Numbered from the stretch's first letter, positions 44,915 through 57,482 are shown. The stretch: 64,000 nt of DNA from Trametes villosa (GCA_002964805.2 PUDQ02000003.1:1116001-1180000), one strand, 5' to 3'. Notes: generated by a model from the sequence alone, not told the origin. A program made the numbers and translations.

Positions 44915-46167
44915 CCCGGGTGGTATCGGAGAGGGGTATGTATGCGCGATTGGCGACTCCGGAGCCCGCCAAGATGGGGGCCGATAGCGTGGGTGGCTTG
45001 TCTGGACAAGTCGTGTTCACTATTTAACGAAAGTGCGTATAGCTTAGCCAGTGAGAGGACATGATGTGGTGTACAGAACGCACGATAGCAAGACGCGTTC
45101 CGCTCAGGATATCGCTCTGCAGGACTCCTTGGATCGATGGCTGTGTGCGGGGAAATGGGCCGGGGGTGGAGGCGTCTGTTCCGCTCGAGTTGTGTTCGGA
45201 ATGCTGGTGAATCGTCGGTGCTTGCTCGCCAGAGACTAGAATGTGGTATATATGCGCTTTCGTGCTCGTGGCGAGAGCGTGAGTGTCGTCGTGGCGGTAG
45301 GAGGGGAAGGAGCGGAGGAGAGGAGCGTGTTTTCTGCAGGCTGCCGACATCAGCCTGCACGGAGCGCTTGTGCGCTTAAGGCCGAATGTTCCCCAAGCGC
45401 CCGCCATTATCGACCACGTGGCGGGCTGTGCCTGAACATCGTCATTTGCCACAGCGCCCCAGCCACTCAAATTTCAAACGTTAACTCTGTCTCTCATACA
45501 CCGCCGTAACTACTGTTGCTTATTCGTCTATTCATCGCGGGTATTCAGGACTATCGCATTCACCCAAATATCAGGATTCTTCAAAAGACGATGAAGCCTC
45601 TTAAAAGCAAAGCACGGCATCAATCGACTCAACAAAACAAGGGACATTCACGCTGGTACGGCTGCTGGATAGTAAGGAACACCCACCCTTCATTCATCTT
45701 CGGAGGAAGTTTATAACTACTAATGAACCATTTATAATACCTCCACAGCTCCTCGGGGTGGCTACTAATGCCCCGCCCAGGTCATCAACTAGCATATGTT
45801 TCCATGGCTTCGAGCGACACACATTCATTCGTGCACCCGTCCACATCTCAACGGAACCCTCGAACATATAACGAGGGTAGATCGCCGCACTAGCCGCGAT
45901 CCATGGTTTTTGGGGTGATCAGCGCAGCGGGAAACTCTGCCGTCGCGGGATGTTCATGGTAGGACAAAACTGGACCCATACTCACATATAAACACTAAGC
46001 AGATGGCTAGAAACACACCCTTCTGTGTCAATAGCAACAGGTCGAATTGCAGGCGGTTGAACGCCCGCTAAGTCCATACACAGCAAACACGAAGACCTCC
46101 CCTCCCTCTCCCTCCTTTCCCCTCCACACGACGTGACCCTCCTCTCTGCTCTCTCCGATGCTCCCGC
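44915..46167. other. Intergenic, 1.25 kb
   Basis: Upstream of Ldb17 and downstream of the cysteine-rich secreted protein. AT-richer around 45490-46020. No gene is recognised. Confidence 0.5.
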
Positions 46168-46527
46168 CTACTCGCAGTTGCAGAACCCGACGTCGAGGCG
46201 CGCGGACTTCCCGTTGAAGTCGAAGTTGTAGATCCCGCCGTCCTTGTGGCCCTGGCACTGGTCGATCACGTTCTGGAACCCGTCCCAGCACTCCTGCTGC
46301 GTCGCGAACTGCCCGTCGAGCGTGACGTGCGCCCAGCCCCAGGTGATCGCGGACGAGTGCGACCAGTCGTTCCCGCCGCAGAACGCCTGGCGGGCCGCCT
46401 CGACGCTCGTGCGGCTCTCGCACTGCTTGCAGCCGCTCTGCTTGTAGCAGCTCGCGGCGAGCGCGCCGGGGGCCGCGGCGGTGAGCGCGACGGCGAGCGT
46501 GGTGAGGGTGGCGAGGTTGAACTGCAT
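46168..46527 (-). CDS. Small cysteine-rich secreted protein (119 aa)
   Basis: A single exon, ATG at 46527, stop at 46168. A clear signal peptide (MQFNLATLTTLAVALTAAAPGALA) is followed by about 95 residues with eight Cys (SCYKQSGCKQC, AFCGG, ECW, QCQGH, GFCNCE), enough for four disulfides. The pattern, small size and Gly/Trp/Asn-rich core fit the small secreted proteins common in basidiomycetes. I cannot name a family or function. A plasma, cell-wall or effector-like role is possible but not shown. Confidence 0.8.
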   Translation of the reverse strand: MQFNLATLTTLAVALTAAAPGALAASCYKQSGCKQCESRTSVEAARQAFCGGNDWSHSSAITWGWAHVTLDGQFATQQECWDGFQNVIDQCQGHKDGGIYNFDFNGKSARLDVGFCNCE

Positions 46528-47830
46528 GTTGGCCAAAACTGCGGTGGGCACGTTCAGTCAGCCAGCTCGCGACTCCGAGCTACGAAGAACGACGTACTGG
46601 TTATAAGGCGAGTGGGTTTGTTGACGCGGTGGTTATGCTGAATGCTTGAGAGCGGTAGGACTCGATGCTGAGGATTACGGCCGTCCTCGCCCTGCTTTTA
46701 TGCACTTCCTGTGCGCCAGAGTGTAGCTCCTCTGAAAAGACGCGAGCGCACTGTACCGAAACCCTCCGCACAACGCGCACGGGCTCGCGCTTTCCGCAGC
46801 CCGCAAAACCCGTTGTGAGTTGTTTCTCTCCTGCTCCATGCACCACCCGAGGCCGACATCCGGTGCACAACAACGGTTTCTGCGCCCATGCTAACGCCTG
46901 CGCGCAAAGGTCTGAGCAGGACAATGTGTCGCAGTATGACGCTGGTGCGCGTAACGTGAAAACAAAATGGGACGGTCCCCACAGTGCCCGATACAATTCG
47001 AGTGGCAGCGCAACACCTTCCAGCTGCTCCCGACACCCAACAAACAGGAGAATACGGTGCACGCGCGGAGCGACGTCGACGCTCTGGATGGACCGGGGCT
47101 CTGCCACGCGTTTCCCCGGTGTAACGCCTCAAGCTAGAACGCACCGCATGAGCGAAGCAGCGCATATCTCAATGCCAACCCCGTCGCGGAAGGTCGCTCG
47201 TTCACACCCGGCCTCCAACAACATCATGGCACTAGACGTCACTCTTACGCAGGACCCACAGGTAGCCGGTATGAATGCAGAGCAATCGCGCTACTCGCGC
47301 CCCATAGTCCGACTCGGATATCGTTAAATTTGGGTTCAATCAGAAATGGCACCGGAGGGTGCGAGTCCGCGCTTTCTGCGCCTTCGCCGTCGTGAGTCCG
47401 GGAAATTCTAGGCGTGCTATCGTTGTACAGAATGCCATACATGCTCCTCCGGCAACACCGCCAAGGCTGAGCGCACGGCGTGCGCCTCCCATGGGACCGT
47501 CTTCAGAGTTACGCCCGCGGCGATGCAGTGAGCGACTGGTGCGATGATCCTCCACGCCGGTGATTCGAAATGAGCATGACATCCGAACGACGCAGTGCAA
47601 GGGATAGAGTTTAAGTCGAAGGCGAAGGGCGATGCGGGCCCAGCGAGACACTGCGGATGACTAGCGCAGGCTCGTCCGCCTAGGTTCAGCACGGTTGAGT
47701 CTGGACTTGAGTAACGGCGGAAAGATGCGATACCCAATAATTCTCATTCGCGGCTCGTGCTCGTACCCTGTCCTATCATGATTGGCTCCTTAACGTAGCA
47801 CACCCGTCGGTAGGCCTGCCATCCTACATC
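46528..47830. other. Intergenic, 1.3 kb
   Basis: Upstream of the secreted protein and downstream of FunK1 copy D. The + strand frame at 46665-47327 has no motif and no gene is called. Confidence 0.45.
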
Positions 47831-50262
47831 CTAAACCGTGACGCTATGCAGAAACGCTCGAAAGACCTTCACGATCTTCTTATGGTCCTCCAGTGGCGAC
47901 ACCTTCGGTATGTTGGCCCTGCCGTCGGTACCAGAGAAGAGACCCGCGTCAGATCCGTAGGATTCGTCCGATTCCGTGTCGGACTCCATCAAAATTCGGC
48001 GTCCTTGAACCATCTCCTCAGACCCGGCCGTCCTTTCCGTATATTTGCGCCAGTAGGCACTGACGGTGTCGCTCTCGTAGTGTTCCTTGCACATCGCGGA
48101 GAGCTTTTCCAGCAAAGCGGAGACCTGACTATCGTGATAGTGCAGCAAGCACGTATCGAAAGCGGAGCCGTTTCTGACGCGGATGAACTTGGGGTTGCTG
48201 GCCCACGCGCTCGTGTTTCCATTCGTTACAGAGGTTTCAAGAAATCGCGGAGAATCATAGACCTGGCTCAAGTGAGTCGCGAGAGCACTCCTCAGGCTAC
48301 TGTCCTCGCCCGATCGGTGTTCCAGGTACTTGATTGCGCACCAATTGAGGACGTGCACGAATGACTCGAGGTCGTCGGAGACCTGATGGGGCTTGTATGG
48401 GCAGCACTGCAACAACGCTGACCGATATTGCGATGTCCCCTGCGCGACGATGTGTTTTAGTACTTGACGTTGCATATCGCTTGACGAGAGACTCACCGAT
48501 TGACCACCTGGCTGGACTGCGCGCTGATGGCCTGCGAGAAGCGTCTCCCGAGGCGTGGCAGAGTCCCAACCAGCGAGGATGGGTCGCATGAGGCGAACCT
48601 CAGACCCTGGGTTGGGAAGGTTGTAGATGAGGATATTCCCAACGCTCACGTCCCGGTGGAGGAGACCTGCCTTCTCCCAAGCGTCCCGATGAGCTATATT
48701 CAAGTTGTATATGCCATGAATGCAGACTCTACAGGGCGAGACCTGAAGCATGACCACGTACCTACGACAGCCATGGCAACCGCGCTGATGAGCTCCCGCA
48801 TGTGATGGACCTCATTGAGGGTCTGACAGACCTCCTCGAATACAAGCCGGGCATGCCGCCTGGGGATAATGCATCCGGCGCACGATAGGGGGTCTGGCGT
48901 ATAGGTCGTCTGGGTGTGCATCGTCGCAGGTTCGATCCGGGTGTACGCGGCGCGCTCGAGAGCTAGCGGGATGGTCCATGAGACGTCGCCTCCCGCACGA
49001 AGCGTCAAAACCCCCACGAGCAGGCTACCACGCGTCAACCCGCCGCGATAGAGCCTCTGGTAGTTCTCGAACTCGTTCGGTGCGTTCTCGGACAGCGGTC
49101 GCCAGGTATCCTTGATGAACACCACGTTCTGTTCCTCGGTATCCCATGCGACGAAGCCGCGCGTTCCGGTACCAGGTAACGACGGGCTTGTGTAAACAGG
49201 TTTGCCCACCAGGCAGCGATGGTGTGAAGGCACCGTCGTGGTCTCGGCGTCAAGGAATGTGTCTCTCGCCGACCACGGCGCGAAGACATCCAGAGCGTAG
49301 ACAGGCCAGTCCGGAGTCGCTGCGTCCTTCAATTTGCGAACAACCGTAGGCCCAGCGGCTGCGTCGGCTGTCCTCCATAGCTGTCGGAAAAGCGCCTCCT
49401 CTGGGTCTGTCGCGCGTGTTGCGGTCGGGTCGTGGCCACGCTCCTTCGGCGTCATCTTGCTGAAGCGGTAGAGGAAGTTCGCAAGGGTGACAGGGTCGGA
49501 GACGTAGTCGAAAGGCTCGGAGACGACAGCGCCGGCGTGATCAAACCGACAGAAGCGAGCGATGTTATCGCAGATGGAAATGACGAGGAGGAAAAGCCGA
49601 TGCTGGCGGGTGAAGACCTCCAGCGCGTGGCGAGTAATACGTGCTCGAGCGCGCTCTGCATCATCTCCTCCGGTAAGATAGCGCGACGATCGCCGGAGGG
49701 TGAAGGGCGCGCCGCCTGGCTCCGGCTCGACGTCAACCAGGAGTTCCGCCCAGGTCGAGGAAATGTCGGCGGAAAGTAGTTCGGACGTCAACGTCGTCCC
49801 AATGGCAGCTTCATCGGGCCTGGCGTCGGATAGCGGGCAAATAGTCGGAACCGAGTCCACGGCCACAATGAGCTGATGCTCCTTCCTAGCGCATGCCGAC
49901 AATTCGGAGCCCACTATACTGTCTGGGGGCGAGATGTAATCGTCCTCCCATCCGTTGTTGCTCCTTGCGGAGCTTTGCGCCATTGGATCGGGATAGGTTT
50001 CACTAAACCGAGCGGTGAGGTTGACATGGCCGGCTTCCGCGAATATTTCGTTCATCAGTGCACACTGTTGGGGGTGATTCATAGATCAAGATTGAGCCGA
50101 GCCATGTGGAAAATGCGTACGTACCACATCGGGATATGCATCATACTCCTCGTCACCGTCGACTACGACCTCCGGGGTGGGGAGGTGGAATGTTGGTGAA
50201 AGGTCGTCGCCCAGGATGAATTTTTCCATAAAGTCGGTCACCGGAATCTGAGAGAATAACAT
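47831..50262 (-). CDS. FunK1 fungal-type protein kinase, copy D (748 aa), altered metal-binding motif
   Basis: Exons 50262-50125, 50064-48762, 48693-48497 and 48439-47831 give 749 codons. The intron positions equal those of copies A-C. The start MLFSQIPVTDFMEKFILGDD follows an in-frame TAA upstream. The catalytic loop HRDVSVGNIL is intact (Asp495). The segment aligned with LTDWD of the other copies reads LAGWD: the DFG-equivalent Asp is Gly522. This should weaken Mg-ATP binding, so the protein may be a pseudokinase or use another residue (inference). It has no nuclease-like partner gene and is more diverged from A-C than they are from each other. Confidence 0.85.
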
Positions 50263-52128
50263 GATTCTGAGCTCTTAACCGAGATAAAACACGTCCGCCA
50301 GAGGTTCTAGCAGAGCCCGCAGTGGCGATGGATGATATCTTTATCGAGCTTAAGTCAGTGGTATGGTGGAAGTCCTCCCTTTCAGCGTTCGAGTCAGTCA
50401 AAACGGTTTGACCCCTGGCAAGCACGCACCAAAACACATGTCGTGAGCTCGGCTGTTTCATTTCGGAGTCAAACATGGCGAGGAGCGGGCGCTTTTAACT
50501 GAATCCACGGGGTGTCGCGTGTCGCGTGGCGATTGTTGTCAGTGTAGGAGCATGATTGACCGCGTTTACCGTCACGCAGAATGATATGATTCCGCAAAAC
50601 GGGCAATCGTACAGCGGATGAGCAGAAAGAGACTCGTCGCTGGAGGCAAGCCAGGTACCCATGTTCTCGGATGCATGAGCCGGGGTTTGCCGAAGGAAGA
50701 TATGAAGCAGAAGCGCCCGAGATGGCGGACCATCCGACCCGACCCTCTTCAAACCATTGCGCAGTGCGCACCGCGGAAGAGAGAATTAAGTACTGGTTTT
50801 GCGAAAAACCCGCGGGGACTATTCCTAGGACTGGTCTACGGCAGTTCTCTATGTTTGGCTTCCGGGTCGATTACTCAGTGATAGAAAGTGAGTCATGGAT
50901 TCCTGGACTACGAAGTAGAACAGGTCTTGGGGAGCCAAATCACGCCGTAGTGACTGTAACGTCACTGCCACGTTGTGTCACTGTGTGACTGCTCTGTTCT
51001 GTGCCACTGGTGACCAGACTGGTGCGGCCCGGACGCCCTGTGATTGGACGTGTTTGTGTTCAGATGTTTGTACAACCGTTCCGTGTCGTCATAAGGTCCC
51101 TCCGTTCGTTCCATGGCACCTGCATCTGCTGCCTCCCGCCATCACGCTCTGCTGTTGTGCCAGCTCCCTCTCCGCTTCGTCAGTGGCTGTCACCTCGCGA
51201 ACTGCCCTCCACCAGCCAGGTGCGCCTCGCGAATGTTGTGATACCTGTCGGAACTGATATCGTGATCTACGCAGACGGCGCGCCGCGTGCCGCGCGCGCA
51301 CCCGCGCTCGTCCCCATTCTGCCAACCGTCCATGTCGGCTTCGCCAGGTGAGCGCAGCTCACGTTATGGGCTCACGGTTGCTGATGCTCGTGCATCATCA
51401 GCTCCTCCCCACCTCGCCGACGTTTCCACTGGGCCCGTCTCTGCGCCTTCCGGTCAGGCTTGAGCTATTCGGTGTCTGACCTATTTACACCAGCGCCGGC
51501 GGCTTTGCCGCCCTCCCCGGACGCGTTGGTGCCGCCCCTGGGTGAGTGATCCGCCTGTCATTAGATGCACATATGCTGACCGCCCATCCCCATCGCGTCG
51601 CGGCTGCGTCTCCCATGACCACTGCGTTACGTGCTGAATATGCATCATCGAATATGTTCAATCTGTGCTATCCGTCATCTACACGTTGCGAATGCATCCG
51701 TACCCATTTTTGTCTATGACAGCTGTCGATGCCGTGTAGTATATGATCGTCGCTGGCAGACGGCTACCAGCTGCGCCTCGACGCGTCGCCCACCATTCCC
51801 TCGGTATGATGTTCCGCGACAAGACTGCAGACAGGGTGTTTCTTGAGGGTGTCAAGGCAATAGCAGGCGACATCATAGTGCGACGCTCGCTCCAGACGGC
51901 CCCGTAGCTGTACAGACATTGGCGTGTTGGCGAGTGGAAGGAGATCACCTTGCATGCAGTACAAACCCGACCTCGAGATATCTGTACCAGTGTGGCCAGT
52001 CTCCCCGTCTTGAGTAACTTATGAGTTATTGCCAGCGGATTGAATTTATATATACCTATGCATAGTTATGTATTCGGACCTGCATTTGTGACCTTCGTAG
52101 TTCAGGTCTGCCCGGAGGGCCATGCGTA
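50263..52128. other. Intergenic, 1.9 kb, with possible small unnamed gene
   Basis: Upstream of FunK1 copy D and left flank of the transposon. Between about 51000 and 51907 the + strand shows GC-rich coding-like stretches (for example NVVIPVGTDIVIYADGAP at about 51230-51283) separated by GT..AG pairs near 51350-51401, 51453-51492 and 51541 onward, with a late open stretch 51744-51907. I could not build one consistent frame through them, so I leave it unnamed. Confidence 0.3.
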
Positions 52129-52130
52129 TA

Positions 52131-52155
52131 CTGTACATTACATTTGAAAGCGGCG
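52131..52155 (+). repeat. Left terminal inverted repeat of the transposon
   Basis: 25 bp, perfect inverted match to 57483-57507. Preceded by TA (52129-52130). Confidence 0.95.
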
Positions 52156-52162
52156 CGTCACA

Positions 52163-52234
52163 TGTCACAAGGGGGTCCGCCGCTCCAGATTTCGCGCCTT
52201 GTCACACGTCATTGCCTCTTCGCCGGATGTGACA
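52163..52234. repeat. Left subterminal TGTCACA motifs
   Basis: TGTCACA at 52163-52169 and 52200-52206, and its inverse-type TGTGACA at 52228-52234. The same motif is repeated at the right end. These are candidate binding sites for the transposase DNA-binding region (inference). Confidence 0.55.
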
Positions 52235-52352
52235 AACTTTTGAAAACATCGTTTTTTTCGGCCGTTTTCCCTGCCTACGGCCTCCTGAGACCTCCTCAAA
52301 GCTTCGGAGCTGCTCTCTACATCGTTATAGGTCCATAAATACAGGCTATCGC

Positions 52353-55300
52353 TCAGTGTCCGAGCACTGCTTCCTCCGGCTCGTCATCATCAAACCGGAC
52401 CCACTCCGCCTCGCTGTACCGTTTGTTCGGCTTCCGCACACGCTTCCCGACAGCACCGACCACGCCCGCAGCTTCCTGGGGCTGCGCCACGTCTGCGCCT
52501 GACGCAGCCGAGCCGTCCGTTGTGAGCAGCGCGACATCCCCGGGAGTCTCTGCCTCTTCATCAGAATCCGAGTAGCAGCCCGTCTCCTGGGCTTCCTTCG
52601 CGAGCCGTTCGACCCTCACGCGCGTTGTGCAATCACCCATCTCCGCAACACGCTTCTCGGCCTTAGCGAGCCGCTCAGACGAGTCCCTACCGCCCGCGGA
52701 GCATTCAAGCATAGGGGTCTCGAGTTCGTCATCCTCGGCGAACACTCCATCGGGATCGGACGCGCGAATCTGGCCACCGTCTTGCCCTGAGGTGATCTCC
52801 GCATACACCTCGGGTTCGGAGTGCTTGAGATGGGCGAGGGCTTGCCGTGCCTCTTGGGATGACAAACTTTCGAACGACAAGTTGAAGTCACCGGCGGCAC
52901 AAAGGCGGAAGGCCTGTCAAGCATGAGAAGATGTTGAGTAATGAGTTCCCATGGTTCTCTTTGGAGCGCGCTGAGCTGACCTGCTTCACGAGCTCCTCCT
53001 TGTTGATCGCACGATATCCGTTCACGAGCCACTGGACCGAACGGTCGCGGACGACCTTCATCGTCTTCTTGATCAAGATTTCGCTCGGTGATCGTCCCTC
53101 GCGCAGCTGCTCCAGGGTGTCCTCGACCACATCGGCATGAGCAGAGCGTCGGATCGCGAGTTTTAGGACCCGTTGGATGCCAACATCGCAGGCTTGCAGG
53201 AGCGGGGTGCAGCCGCCGGGGACGAAGTTGATGATGATCCACCGGTGAGTTTCCTTCATCCAGTCTCGAAACTCCTGTGAGCGGTGAACTGACCAGACGT
53301 CGATGTTCCAGATGCACTTCTGCCACGGGCGGCCCAGCCTCTCCTTGTGCCTGTTGAAGAACGGTACGAGTACCTTGTTGACGTACAACTTCATCATCTT
53401 CAGTGTTGACCAGTATGTCTTCGTCTTTGACAGCTCGAACAGGAAGCCAAGCTCCTTCGCCTCGGCCATCCCTTGCGCATCTGCACTGGGGAGCGACTTC
53501 TTCTCGTCCTGCCCTTGGTAGATCGCCTGGAGTGGGAGGACCTCTCCGTTCGCCGCGACCCCAACCATAAGTGTGAACGCACGTTTCTCATCGGCTCCCA
53601 CGACGGCAACCTGCTTTGCGCCACGTTGATGATAGGTGAGCTTGTTCCCCGCGGCGAAGAGGACTTGTGTCTGATCAGAATTGACAATGAAACAGGGGTG
53701 CTCGATGAGCTCGTCGCGGACGGTGACGGCGTTGCGGAGGAAGAAGATGCGGCAGACATTCTTGACGTCGGCAGGGAACTTGTGACCGGGGCGCGTGCTT
53801 CGACGGATGGACCAATGTAAGTGGCGCTTTAGGAATCGCCGAATGAACTGCTCGGGACACTCGAAGTGTTTGCCCTTCGCATCCACACGCTCGAAGACTT
53901 CCGGGGCGCGGTGTGTGATGACCGCGATCATGATGCCGCGGATAGTCGTCAAGTCGAGCGCAACACTGGTATCCCGCAGGCGACGCAGCTCCCGCACGAT
54001 CTCCTGAACGAGTTCCGGGTAGTCGTCCTGCCATCCACATCAGTAAGGTGCCCAATTCAAGCTCGCAGCGAGCCTGACATGAGTATGCGCTTACCAGGAT
54101 TCCCTTTCGGCCACTACCAGCGCTGCGACCTTGCCGATAACCCTTGGCTACGGCGGCAAGCAGCTCTGGTTTCCAAACGAGTACGTCCGTCCGTGTGGTG
54201 TCCCGCCATTCACTGATCCGTTGAGGGCGTAGGGAGCCGAACAGGGCCTCGTTCTTCTGCCGAAGACGACGCACGATCTCCGCAGGGCTCCAGGGATATC
54301 CGACCGCGCGCGCAGTGTCGTCGATCAGTTGCCAGAGGTGCGGAGCCTTCCAGTTGACGTATTTGACAGGGGCTGACTCCTTGGTACGTTTTCGCCCTTT
54401 AGACGACGTCTTCTTCTGGCGCTGTTCCTCCTTGAAGTCACGGTGAGGACGCGATGTCGCTGCCAATGACTGGTGACTCGGAGAGGCGCTGGACACGTCG
54501 TCGCTCTCTCGTAGGCGTAGGAGCTATTGGATAGTACTGTAAGCTCATGCGTTCAACGTGCAGCACAGGAACTAATGTCACCTTGCGGTCCCGTGGCCGA
54601 ACCTTTTTCAGATTCTCATCTCGTATCCCTGCCTCCCTCTCCCGCTCGTACTTCCGTTTGCGACATTGGCGCTGTCGTTCGGTGTCGGCCTGGCGCTTTG
54701 CAAGACGCCTCTGATCCTCCCACCGTGCCATCTTCTCAACAAGCAACTCCTGCTCGTCTGCGTCGCGCCGCGCCTCAAGACGATGTCGCTCCCGAAGTTC
54801 CTCGCGCGAGATCCGGGGAAAGAACCCTTCAAGACGAGACTGGGTAGTAGCGCCAAGCTTCAATCCCTGTCGTGCGCTCTTCGGTGGCGCCGAAGAAGTA
54901 GGTTCCGCGTCAGACCTTGCATCGCCGTTCTCATGCCCAGGGGTCGCTGCAGGTCCTCGCGCGTCGTCGTCCAGCTCGGATTCGCCCTCAGAGTCGTGCA
55001 CTCTACCAGAGCTGCGACTAGCCGTCTCGTCGGAGCCATCAGAACCCGCCCAGCTTGTGTCGATGTCGACGGGGTCGGCTGCGAAATCGCTGTCCGAGCC
55101 TTGAGCGTCGTCTTCGAAGGCCTCGCTCGTCTGCTGATCGCCCTGAGAGGAGCTGCCTATCTCGTGCACCAAGATGTCGGCTGTGCGCGTGCTCTCCTGG
55201 TGTGAGCTGCTCCCGGCTTCGCTGTAAGCTGGCACTGTTCCCGAAGCTGCGCCCGACGCCTCAAGTGTGCCCATGTCGTCGTCTGTGTGCTGCCACGCTG

Positions 55301-57099
55301 AGCCCATTAGAGCGACATGCCCGGTCGAGGACGGTGCTCGAGTAGACCAGTTGTCCATCTCTGTGTCCGGGGGCGGGCTAGAACCAGTGCGCGTGATGTC
55401 GCCAGGCTCGGAAACTGTACCAAATCCTGAGCCACCATAGTCCCCGTCTGTCGACGTTGCACGACTCAAGGAAGGGGCGTGCGACGTGAGGGGGGATTGG
55501 AATGTGAACGGGTAGTCCTCTGGTACGGGACGGGTGGGACTCCGAGTTAACGACTCGGAGGTGTGAGCGTTGAGGGCAGAGGCAGCATCTGATTGCTTGT
55601 AGGCCTTAGCCAGAGCGTGTCGTATCTTCGGTGGAAGTCTTGCTGCCTCCTCATCGCGGAGTCCGGTGGTCGACCAGTGTGCAGTGGAGAGGACAGGTTG
55701 AATAGGCGTCGGAAGGGAGGTATTGCGTGGGGGATCAAGCTCTAGCTGCCTACTTTCTCCAAGGCCAGGTAACGACTGTAAGTATTGACATGGTTAGCCT
55801 ATCATCTGAGCGCGGCACGTCCACTCGAGTGCTTACATGCTGTGTGTGGATGCGCAGGGTGGCACATGCCAGGCGAATCCGTTCGCGTGCAACGGCAGAT
55901 GGCTCGGGAGATAGGAGTTTGACTTTCGACGGGGAGTAATGATGACGAAGGGCGTTCAGGGACAGGATGGCGCATGAGTGTGTGTCGAGTTGGCGTGTGA
56001 TAGGAAGTTGGACATCACGAAAGCCTAGATGGCCCCGGGTTTGAGGATGGTCGAGGCAGGTCTCCGACGACAAGCCGCTGTTCCGCAGAGCGTCTTCTAG
56101 CCACCAATGCAACGCTGTGCGCACCTTGGCAGCGATGGGTTTGTCCAGGGGATCCGCATAGCCAACGTAGCCCTCGCGAAGGTTCAGAACGACCACTACG
56201 TAGTGGTTTCCGTTGATGTGCATGAGACCACCGACCGATTCCACCTCTCCTGAGGCCATAGCATGCCGTATCTTGCGCAGGAAGGTATAGCGTTTCTCCG
56301 AACCGTAGTACGCAGCCTGATCGCCGTACGCACGCACGAGATGGTCTGCAAACTCCAGATCGACCAGGCGGTGTGGAAAGGTTCTCTGACGGTGGTTGGA
56401 GCGGTAGAGTGACGAGAGTTCCTCGTACATGAGCAGGATTTGATCGGCTACATGCGCACCAGAGAGCCAGTCAAAGGAGAAGTACGTGCACAGAGCCTCA
56501 ACAGCCATCCCGCTCAGTCCGGGTCCACGCAAAGACTCCGACCACGCCGTCTTCCCCAACAGCGTCATGAGCTCTGTGTGCAGGATTCCACCCTCCCCGT
56601 CATCCTGCCAAGAAGAATGCCTTGTATGTACGCGCAACCAGTCCAAGGCCTCCTTCCACATGGCCTGACAGCGGCGCACCCGGTGAACTTCTAGCCAGAA
56701 GTCCACAACCCACAACGGAAGCCGCAACTCCGAGGGCTCGCTTGACTTGGCGAGGTGAACCGGGACGAGGGATGAGACCGGCGCGTTGGATCCCCGTGCA
56801 TTTGCGATATGGTCGGCTAGGCTCCGTACGATTTGCTCGGTGGGATACCCAAGTTGGGCGATAGACGTGGGTGTGCATTCGGCACCGGGCGGTTCTACCG
56901 AGAACCACAAGTCGGGACGGGTTTTGGCAAGTGCCTGGGCCTTGGATGGAGGGATCGGGAGTGGAAGCATGTTGCAGCCTGAAGTAGCCAGAGACAGGAC
57001 AGAAACCGTAGGAGCTGGCAGCAGATTTTTGTGCACTGAGTGTGAAAGACTGCAACTTAGAGAGGTGGGGGACTGTGTAAGGTCGATAGCTTCAGACAT
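52353..57099 (-). CDS. Ulp1-like protease / DDD transposase fusion protein (1,497 aa)
   Basis: Exons 57099-55837, 55775-54582, 54523-54095, 54027-52981 and 52913-52353 sum to 1,498 codons. Residues about 280-390 form a Ulp1/SENP-type (C48) cysteine protease domain: His299 in INGNHYVVVV, Asp316 in GYADPLD, Gln370 and Cys376 in RQLDTHSCAIL. These enzymes cleave SUMO or similar isopeptide bonds. A disordered Ser/Asp/Glu-rich linker and a basic, helix-forming segment (ERQRQCRKRKYERERE) follow. The transposase starts with a KYVNW...P.LW helix-turn-helix-like region (from about 860). Its DDE_1/pogo-type catalytic core has Asp1080 in VNSDQTQV, Asp1205 in WNIDVWSVH and Asp1243 in LLQACDVGI, giving DD37D. 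The intron at 54524-54581 shifts the frame exactly as needed to join the two halves. If it is not spliced, two proteins would be made instead. Confidence 0.82.
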
Positions 57100-57354
57100 T
57101 GTGATCAACGTAGCAGGGGGAAGAAGCTCAACGGTGCCTCCCAGAGTCAGAGAGCCTCGCGGTCAAATTTGCGACCACCAGTGGAAAGCTATCACGGTCA
57201 CATTGATTTAATTCACTTAGAAAGTTCACTTCCAGATGTTCAGTATAGCTCCTTCTAAATCTAGCAGCACTGAAGTCGTAGAAAGTAAGTCGTCATAGCT
57301 TTCTTTGGTCAGCTTCAGCGGACCGTGAATCTGAGCTAGATGACGCATCAGCCA

Positions 57355-57478
57355 TGTCACATCGCCGACGCTTGACCCAAGACCCCCGGGCCAGCATCGC
57401 CGCTTTGACCGGTTTGTCACATGTCATAGGGCCCGCCGCCGCATCGCCGCTTTCGATCCACTGTGTCACAGTGTCACA
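57355..57478. repeat. Right subterminal TGTCACA and CGCCGCTTT motifs
   Basis: TGTCACA at 57355-57361, 57415-57421, 57464-57470 and 57472-57478. CGCCGCTTT at 57398-57406 and 57445-57453, and again at the start of the terminal repeat (57483-57491). The array is denser than on the left. Confidence 0.6.
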
Positions 57479-57482
57479 CCCC

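Noticed and set aside
48929..48938. GGTTCGATCC, a perfect tRNA B-box-like sequence
   Set aside because: It lies in the coding sequence of FunK1 copy D (codons for the IEP segment). No A box, acceptor stem or T-run is present around it.
54438..55469. Separate gene for the Ser/Asp-rich 343-residue frame between the protease and the transposase
   Set aside because: It has no ATG-based start of its own that is favoured, and the introns on both sides connect it in frame to its neighbours, giving a single 1,498-codon reading frame.
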